Notes under the pieces: generated by a model
Databases searched by the model: none
The model's input: the letters and a program-made list of their open reading frames with translations, nothing else
Told to the model about the DNA's origin: nothing
Shown here: positions 59,598 to 64,000 of the stretch, in pieces
How the letters are laid out: each line of letters starts with the position of its first letter
Position numbering within the stretch: the first letter of the stretch is position 1
Assembly: GCF_001642575.1 (NCBI RefSeq)
Contig: NZ_LXNG01000012.1
Location: forward strand, 124,001 to 188,000
Length of the DNA stretch: 64,000 nucleotides
Direction: 5' to 3'
DNA from: Xanthomonas floridensis
Lineage (GTDB): Bacteria > Pseudomonadota > Gammaproteobacteria > Xanthomonadales > Xanthomonadaceae
Made by a program: the position numbers and the translations under genes

Positions 59598-60247
59598 GCG
59601 GGACGATCCGAACACTGGCCCTGAGCGGGCTGGTGCTGGTCGGGCTGTCGGCCTGCGTCAGCGTGCCGCGCGGGCAGGGCAGTGGTGCCGCAGTGGTCGA
59701 ACAGGTTTCCGAGAGTGCGCGTCAGGCCGAAGCCGCACGCCAGGCCTGGCTGCAGGCGAATCCGGCCTGGTCGTTCCAGGGCCGGGTGGCGATCAGCAAG
59801 GGCAGCAATGGCGGTAGCGGCCGCATCGACTGGCAGCAGGACGGTGCGAAATACCGCGTGCAGCTCAGTGCGCCGGTGACCCGTCAGAGCTGGGTGCTCA
59901 CCGGCGATACCGCCAGCGGCGCCGGACGCCTGGAAGGGCTGGACGGCGGTCCGCGCAGCGGTCCGGATGCCGAGCAGGTGCTCCGCGAGGCCACCGGCTG
60001 GACCATTCCGGTCAACCAGATGCCGGACTGGGTGCGCGCGCTGCGGATCGCCGGGGCCGGCGCGCAGCGGGTCGACCTGGACGCCGCCGGGCGCCCGCGC
60101 ACCGTACAGCAGGATGGCTGGACCATCGACTTCCTGGCCTGGGCGCCGGCCGGCGATGGCCAGCCGGAGCTGCCGCAGCGCATCGAAGCCCAGAACGGTA
60201 GCGCCAAGGTCCGCCTGCTGGTGGATCAATGGATGGTCTCGCCCTGA
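59594..60247 (+). CDS. lolB: Outer-membrane lipoprotein receptor LolB
   Basis: Receives lipoproteins from LolA and inserts them into the outer membrane. 217 residues with lipobox LSAC (Cys21), then the unclosed beta-barrel: [37 protein letters not shown], and [20 protein letters not shown] with the typical ending VDQW. It overlaps the TPR gene (4 bp) and ispE (1 bp). Confidence 0.94.
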   Translation: MSGTIRTLALSGLVLVGLSACVSVPRGQGSGAAVVEQVSESARQAEAARQAWLQANPAWSFQGRVAISKGSNGGSGRIDWQQDGAKYRVQLSAPVTRQSWVLTGDTASGAGRLEGLDGGPRSGPDAEQVLREATGWTIPVNQMPDWVRALRIAGAGAQRVDLDAAGRPRTVQQDGWTIDFLAWAPAGDGQPELPQRIEAQNGSAKVRLLVDQWMVSP

Positions 60248-61113
60248 TGGTTGCGCAGGAAGGGTGGTCGGCGTGGCCCGCGCCGGCCAAGCTGAATCTG
60301 TTTCTGCAGATCACCGGGCGCCGCGCCGATGGCTACCACCTGCTGCAGACGGTGTTCCGGCTGCTGGCCTGGGGGGACACCATTCATCTTCGTTTGCGCA
60401 ATGACGGCCGGATCCGGCGTATCGGCGACAGTTTGCCCGGCGTCGCCGAGGACGACGATTTGGTGGTCCGGGCAGCGCGCCTGCTGCAGTCGGTCGCCGG
60501 CACCCAGGCCGGCGCCGAGATCCGCGTCGACAAGCGCATCCCCGCCGGCGGCGGGTTCGGCGGCGGCTCATCGGACGCGGCCACCGTGTTGGTCGCGCTC
60601 GATGCCTTGTGGAGCCTGGGTTTGCCGGTCGATGCACTGGCTGTGCTGGGCTTGCAGCTGGGTGCGGACGTGCCGGTGTTCGTGCGCGGGCGCAACGCCT
60701 GGGCGGAGGGAGTGGGCGAGCAACTGACCCCGATGACGCTGGCGGAGGCGGCCTATGTGCTGGTGGATCCGGGCGTTCACGTGCCCACGCCCGCCTTATT
60801 TCAATCACAGGAATTGACGCGGGATGCTGCGCCCGCGAAAATAGCGGACTTCGCTTCCGGTTCTCTGCTCGACAATGCGTTCGAGCCGGTCCTGCGGCGC
60901 CGGGAACCCGCCGTTGAGGCCGCGTTCCAGGCACTGTCCAGGATCGGAACGCCGCGTTTGACCGGGTCGGGAAGCGGCTGCTTCGTCGAATTCGCCACGC
61001 GCACTGCTGCAGAGCAGGCGCTGGTGCAGTTGCCGGGCAGCTTGCGGGCGTGGGTGGTGGAGGGTGCAGCGCACTCGCCATTGCTCGACGCACTGGACGC
61101 GTTACAGGTTTGA
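60247..61113 (+). CDS. ispE: 4-diphosphocytidyl-2-C-methyl-D-erythritol kinase
   Basis: ATP-dependent kinase of the MEP isoprenoid pathway. 288 residues of GHMP fold: [20 protein letters not shown] at the N-terminus and the phosphate loop [14 protein letters not shown] (about 102), with the C-terminal [10 protein letters not shown]. The ATG at 60247 overlaps the lolB stop. A tRNA gene starts 3 bp after its stop, suggesting a joint transcript. Confidence 0.96.
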   Translation: MVAQEGWSAWPAPAKLNLFLQITGRRADGYHLLQTVFRLLAWGDTIHLRLRNDGRIRRIGDSLPGVAEDDDLVVRAARLLQSVAGTQAGAEIRVDKRIPAGGGFGGGSSDAATVLVALDALWSLGLPVDALAVLGLQLGADVPVFVRGRNAWAEGVGEQLTPMTLAEAAYVLVDPGVHVPTPALFQSQELTRDAAPAKIADFASGSLLDNAFEPVLRRREPAVEAAFQALSRIGTPRLTGSGSGCFVEFATRTAAEQALVQLPGSLRAWVVEGAAHSPLLDALDALQV

Positions 61114-61116
61114 TGC

Positions 61117-61193
61117 AGGGGCGTCGCCAAGAGGCCCAAGGCACCAGGTTTTGATCCTGGCATTCGTAGGTTCGAATCCTACCGCCCCTGCCA
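61117..61193 (+). tRNA. tRNA-Gln (anticodon TTG)
   Basis: A complete cloverleaf with encoded CCA: acceptor AGGGGCG pairs with CGCCCCT, D-arm GCC/GGC, anticodon stem CCAGG/CCTGG around TTTTGAT (anticodon TTG, reading CAA), T-arm GTAGG/CCTAC around TTCGAAT, discriminator G, then CCA. It lies between ispE and prs, the conserved position in many gammaproteobacteria. Confidence 0.97.
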
Positions 61194-61207
61194 GTTATTG
61201 ATGCAGT

Positions 61208-61285
61208 GATGCAGGTCCCCCTGCAAAAACCGTAGATGCAGATCCTTCTGCAACAGTCGTATATGCAGGCCCCCCTGCAACAGCC
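61208..61285. repeat. Three tandem copies of a 27-bp hairpin-forming unit
   Basis: Copies at 61208-61234, 61235-61261 and 61262-61285 (last shortened). Each starts with an ATGCAG core and has a small inverted repeat (TGCAGG with CCTGCA or close variants). It follows the tRNA and precedes prs. Confidence 0.8.
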
Positions 61286-61303
61286 CGCACATTCATGTGC
61301 GGG
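61284..61303 (+). terminator. Hairpin in the prs leader
   Basis: CCCGCACA-TTCA-TGTGCGGG, an 8-bp perfect stem, 86 bp before the prs start. Not followed by T's; it may process or end the tRNA transcript or shape the prs leader. Confidence 0.5.
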
Positions 61304-61388
61304 GATTCAACGAAAAGCCCGGCATTTGGTCGGCTTTACCCAGCTCCATCATCGCCCGCACGCTCTTCGCCGCCGCCCGAGAGATCCC

Positions 61389-62348
61389 ATGCAAGATCAA
61401 CGTAACCTGCTGGTGTTCTCCGGCAATGCCAACAAGCCGCTTGCCCAGAGCATCTGCAAGGAGCTCGGTGTGCGCATGGGCAAGGCGCTGGTCACGCGCT
61501 TTTCCGACGGCGAAGTGCAGGTGGAGATCGAAGAAAGCGTGCGCCGGCAGGAAGTGTTCGTCATCCAGCCGACCTGCGCACCGAGCGCTGAAAACCTGAT
61601 GGAACTGCTGGTGCTGATCGACGCGCTCAAGCGTGCCAGCGCGCAGTCCGTTACCGCGGTGATCCCGTATTTCGGTTATTCGCGTCAGGACCGCCGCATG
61701 CGCTCCTCGCGCGTGCCGATCACCGCCAAGGTCGCCGCCAAGATGATCTGCGCGATGGAAGCCGACCGCGTGCTGACGGTCGACCTGCATGCCGACCAGA
61801 TCCAGGGCTTCTTCGATGTGCCGGTCGACAATGTCTACGCCTCGCCGCTGCTGCTGGCCGACATCTGGCGCGCCTACGGCACCGACAACCTGATCGTGGT
61901 CTCGCCGGACGTGGGTGGTGTGGTGCGCGCACGCGCCGTTGCCAAGCGCCTGGACGATGCCGATCTGGCCATCATCGACAAGCGCCGCCCGCGCGCCAAC
62001 GTCGCCACCGTGATGAACATCATCGGCGACGTGCAGGGCAAGACCTGCGTGCTGGTGGACGACCTGGTCGATACTGCCGGCACCTTGTGCGCCGCCGCCG
62101 CCGCGCTCAAGCAGCGCGGCGCGCTCAAGGTGGTGGCCTACATCACCCACCCGGTGCTGTCCGGTCCGGCGGTGGACAACATCAATAATTCACAGCTCGA
62201 CGAGCTGGTGGTCACCGACACGATCCCGCTGAGCGCTGCCGCTCGCACGTGCGCGAAGATCCGCCAGCTGAGCGTGGCCGAACTACTGGCCGAGACCATC
62301 CGCCGCATCGCCTTCGGCGAATCGGTCAGCTCGCTCTACGTCGACTGA
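61389..62348 (+). CDS. prs: Ribose-phosphate pyrophosphokinase (PRPP synthetase)
   Basis: Makes PRPP for nucleotide, His and Trp synthesis. 319 residues; PRPP-binding loop [17 protein letters not shown] (about 217), flexible ATP-loop region [20 protein letters not shown] (about 98) and metal-binding [15 protein letters not shown]. The ATG at 61389 is internal to a longer frame whose extension overlaps the hairpin repeats and is not credible. prs-rplY-pth-ychF order is conserved. Confidence 0.97.
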   Translation: MQDQRNLLVFSGNANKPLAQSICKELGVRMGKALVTRFSDGEVQVEIEESVRRQEVFVIQPTCAPSAENLMELLVLIDALKRASAQSVTAVIPYFGYSRQDRRMRSSRVPITAKVAAKMICAMEADRVLTVDLHADQIQGFFDVPVDNVYASPLLLADIWRAYGTDNLIVVSPDVGGVVRARAVAKRLDDADLAIIDKRRPRANVATVMNIIGDVQGKTCVLVDDLVDTAGTLCAAAAALKQRGALKVVAYITHPVLSGPAVDNINNSQLDELVVTDTIPLSAAARTCAKIRQLSVAELLAETIRRIAFGESVSSLYVD

Positions 62349-62361
62349 TCCCGCATTCGGT

Positions 62362-62377
62362 GCCCGCTTCGGCGGGT
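62362..62377 (+). terminator. UUCG-loop hairpin after prs
   Basis: GCCCGC-TTCG-GCGGGT (one G-T end pair), 14 bp past the prs stop. No T-tract; probably partial termination before rplY. Confidence 0.45.
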
Positions 62378-62458
62378 GCCGGTACCACGTCTCTCCTGGT
62401 CGCGGGTGAGACGCTTCATCGCCGCGAGGCGGTATTCCAATCTAGGTAGTGAAACAAC

Positions 62459-63094
62459 ATGGCAAAGACTCACGAAATCAAGGTCGAGCGCCGCGCAGAC
62501 GAGGGGAAGGGTGCGAGCCGCCGCCTGCGTCACGCTGGCGTCATTCCGGCCATCGTCTACGGTGGCGATCTGGAGCCGGTCAGCATCCAGCTCAACCATG
62601 AGCAGATCTGGCTCGCCCAGCAGAACGAGTGGTTCTACTCGTCGATCCTGGACCTGAACCTCAATGGCGACGTGCAGCAGGTGCTGCTGCGTGACATGCA
62701 GCGCCATCCGTTCAAGCAGCTGATCATGCACATCGACTTCCAGCGCGTCAGTGCCAACGAGAAGCTCAGCGCCGCCGTGCCGCTGCACTTCATCAACGAA
62801 GCCAACTCGCCGGCCGGCAAGTCGAGCGAAGTGGTCGTCACCCACGAACTCAACGAAGTCCAGGTGGTCTGCCTGCCGAAGGACCTGCCGGAGTTCATCG
62901 AGATCGACCTCGGTGCCCTGGAAGTGGGCAACGTGATCCACCTGTCCGAGATCAAGCTGCCGGCCGGTGTCGAGATCCCGGAGCTGAAGCTGGGCAAGGA
63001 ACACGACGTTGCCGTGGTTGCTGCCAAGCACGTGCGCGTCGAAGAAGAAGACGCTGCCGGTGAAGAAGGCAGCGAAGGCGCAGAGACCAAGTAA
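62459..63094 (+). CDS. rplY: 50S ribosomal protein L25 / general stress protein Ctc
   Basis: A 211-residue two-domain L25 (Ctc type): N-terminal 5S rRNA-binding domain (about 1-95, starting THEIKVERRADEGKGASRRL) and a TL5-like C-terminal domain, ending in an acidic tail (VEEEDAAGEEGSEGAETK). It binds 5S rRNA in the large subunit. It lies in the prs-rplY-pth order. Confidence 0.95.
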   Translation: MAKTHEIKVERRADEGKGASRRLRHAGVIPAIVYGGDLEPVSIQLNHEQIWLAQQNEWFYSSILDLNLNGDVQQVLLRDMQRHPFKQLIMHIDFQRVSANEKLSAAVPLHFINEANSPAGKSSEVVVTHELNEVQVVCLPKDLPEFIEIDLGALEVGNVIHLSEIKLPAGVEIPELKLGKEHDVAVVAAKHVRVEEEDAAGEEGSEGAETK

Positions 63095-63101
63095 TCCGCT
63101 G

Positions 63102-63132
63102 GCCGATTCCTTGCAGCATGCGGGGAATCGGC
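63102..63132 (+). terminator. Hairpin between rplY and pth
   Basis: GCCGATTCC (63102-63110) pairs with GGAATCGGC (63124-63132), 9 bp with a 13-base loop, 8 bp after the rplY stop. No T-run; only 13 bp separate it from the pth start. Confidence 0.5.
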
Positions 63133-63145
63133 TGCGGTCACTGGC

Positions 63146-63727
63146 ATGTCTGCACTTCGTCTGATCGTGGGGCTGGGCAATCCCGGTCCCGAACACGCGC
63201 AAACCCGGCATAACGCCGGGTTTCGTTTCGTCGATGCCCTCATCGAGCGCAGTAGCGCCCGCTGGAGCCTGGACAGCAAGCTGTTCGGCGAGACGGCCAA
63301 GGTCGATCTTGCGGGGCAGCCGGTCTGGCTGCTCAAGCCGGCCACCTTCATGAATCTCAGCGGCAAGTCGATCACCGCCGCGTTGCGGTTCTGGAAGATC
63401 GAGCCGGAGCAATTGCTCGTTGCACACGACGAACTGGATCTGGCGCCAGGCACGGCGCGGCTCAAGTTCGACGGCGGCCACGGCGGCCAGAACGGCCTGC
63501 GCGACACCATCCGCCTGCTCGGACACGGCAAGTTCCATCGGTTGCGCGTCGGCATCGGCCATCCTGGTCACAAGGATCGCGTGGTGCCATGGGTGCTGGG
63601 GCGGGCAGGGCGCGAGGACGATGCAGCGATCGGCGCGGCAGTGGACGCAGCCATCGACGTGCTGCCGCTGGCAATGGCAGGCAATTTCAGCGAGGCGATG
63701 AAACGCCTGCATACCGAAAAAAAATAG
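63146..63727 (+). CDS. pth: Peptidyl-tRNA hydrolase
   Basis: Releases tRNA from prematurely dropped peptidyl-tRNA. 193 residues; VGLGNPGPEHAQTRHNAGF at the N-terminus has the catalytic His (about 23), followed by FMNLSGKSI and the Asp in VAHDELDLAPG. The C-terminal lid ends at the TAG at 63727. The following inverted repeat starts inside its stop codon. Confidence 0.96.
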   Translation: MSALRLIVGLGNPGPEHAQTRHNAGFRFVDALIERSSARWSLDSKLFGETAKVDLAGQPVWLLKPATFMNLSGKSITAALRFWKIEPEQLLVAHDELDLAPGTARLKFDGGHGGQNGLRDTIRLLGHGKFHRLRVGIGHPGHKDRVVPWVLGRAGREDDAAIGAAVDAAIDVLPLAMAGNFSEAMKRLHTEKK

Positions 63728-63787
63728 AGAATGGGGAATAGGGAATGGACAGGGCACTGCTCTTGCCATTCTCCATTCCCGATTCTC
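63727..63787. repeat. 22-bp imperfect inverted repeat built of GGGAAT heptamers
   Basis: Left arm 63727-63748 and right arm 63766-63787 match at 19 of 22 positions when one is reverse-complemented, with a 17-base loop. The arms carry GGGAATG/CATTCCC units related to the heptamer tandem repeats at 15895 and 1192. Confidence 0.8.
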
Positions 63788-63804
63788 CATTCACTGGAAA
63801 ACCC

Positions 63805-64000
63805 ATGGGTATCAAATGCGGCATCGTCGGCCTGCCCAATGTCGGCAAGTCGACCCTGTTCAACGCGCTGACCAAGGCGGGCATCGCTGCGGCCAATTTT
63901 CCGTTCTGCACCATCGAGCCGAACGTCGGCATCGTGCCGGTGCCGGATCCGCGTCTCAACCAGCTTGCCGAGATCGTCAAGCCGCAGAAGCTGATCCCCA
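63805..64000 (+). CDS. ychF: Ribosome-binding ATPase YchF, 3'-truncated
   Basis: The first 65 residues of an Obg-family nucleotidase are visible: [16 protein letters not shown] is the G1 P-loop and [11 protein letters not shown] the G2 region, both typical of YchF. It continues past the window. pth-ychF adjacency is conserved in bacteria. Confidence 0.95.
   Translation, partial: MGIKCGIVGLPNVGKSTLFNALTKAGIAAANFPFCTIEPNVGIVPVPDPRLNQLAEIVKPQKLIP

Overview
The window is a piece of a GC-rich gammaproteobacterial chromosome of the genus Xanthomonas. The clearest markers are a prolyl iminopeptidase whose sequence and Ser110/Asp266/His294 triad match the Xanthomonas enzyme, a 568-residue O-GlcNAc-transferase homologue of the X. 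campestris OGT type, the ahpC / ahpF-oxyR peroxide cluster, tandem secreted subtilases, and 7-bp GATTCCC intergenic repeats typical of the genus. No insertion sequence, prophage or CRISPR array is visible. The genus call is firm; the species is not assigned.

Layout. 1-8.3 kb: end of a Gfo/Idh/MocA oxidoreductase, rlmM, a deaminase, two small lipoproteins, a DMT transporter, glnS, a GST and a DUF2007 protein. 8.4-11.5 kb: a tightly overlapping signalling operon (GAF-LuxR regulator, CHASE3 hybrid kinase, single-domain receiver). 11.5-13.7 kb: NTF2-like secreted protein, msrA, a PfpI-like protein. 14-19.5 kb: tal, rnk, then oxyR, ahpF and ahpC on the minus strand with a candidate OxyR site upstream of ahpC. 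19.5-25.7 kb: prmC, pip, an unusual leucine-rich hypothetical gene, and a four-gene minus-strand operon (nitroreductase, 5'-3' exonuclease, Nudix, N-formylglutamate amidohydrolase family). 26-30.8 kb: two tandem paralogous DUF1631 proteins. 31-38 kb: a TetR gene facing an alpha/beta hydrolase gene across two palindromic operators, then the proton-translocating transhydrogenase genes, which are split by an opposite-strand sigma / anti-sigma-like / DUF3106 operon. 38-46 kb: sufT-like, ilvE and three tandem S8 serine proteases. 46-53 kb: ybaK, a half-length asparaginase-like gene, wrbA-DUF2069, yihY, a TlpA-like lipoprotein, acylphosphatase, ppk2, moaB. 53-64 kb: hemA-prfA-ogt on the minus strand; TPR protein-lolB-ispE-tRNA-Gln-prs-rplY-pth-ychF on the plus strand, a conserved housekeeping block.

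The genes combine core functions (translation, haem, isoprenoid, PRPP and branched-chain amino-acid metabolism) with oxidative-stress defence (OxyR/Ahp, MsrA, WrbA, PntAB, GST) and secreted proteolysis. The parts that are least explained are the leucine-rich orphan (21.85-22.75 kb), the sigma cassette inside the pnt locus, the DUF1631 pair with an upstream CRP/Clp-like site, the GAF-LuxR/CHASE3 signalling operon, a strong terminator 126 bp past msrA that could end a small RNA, and several short structured intergenic repeats.
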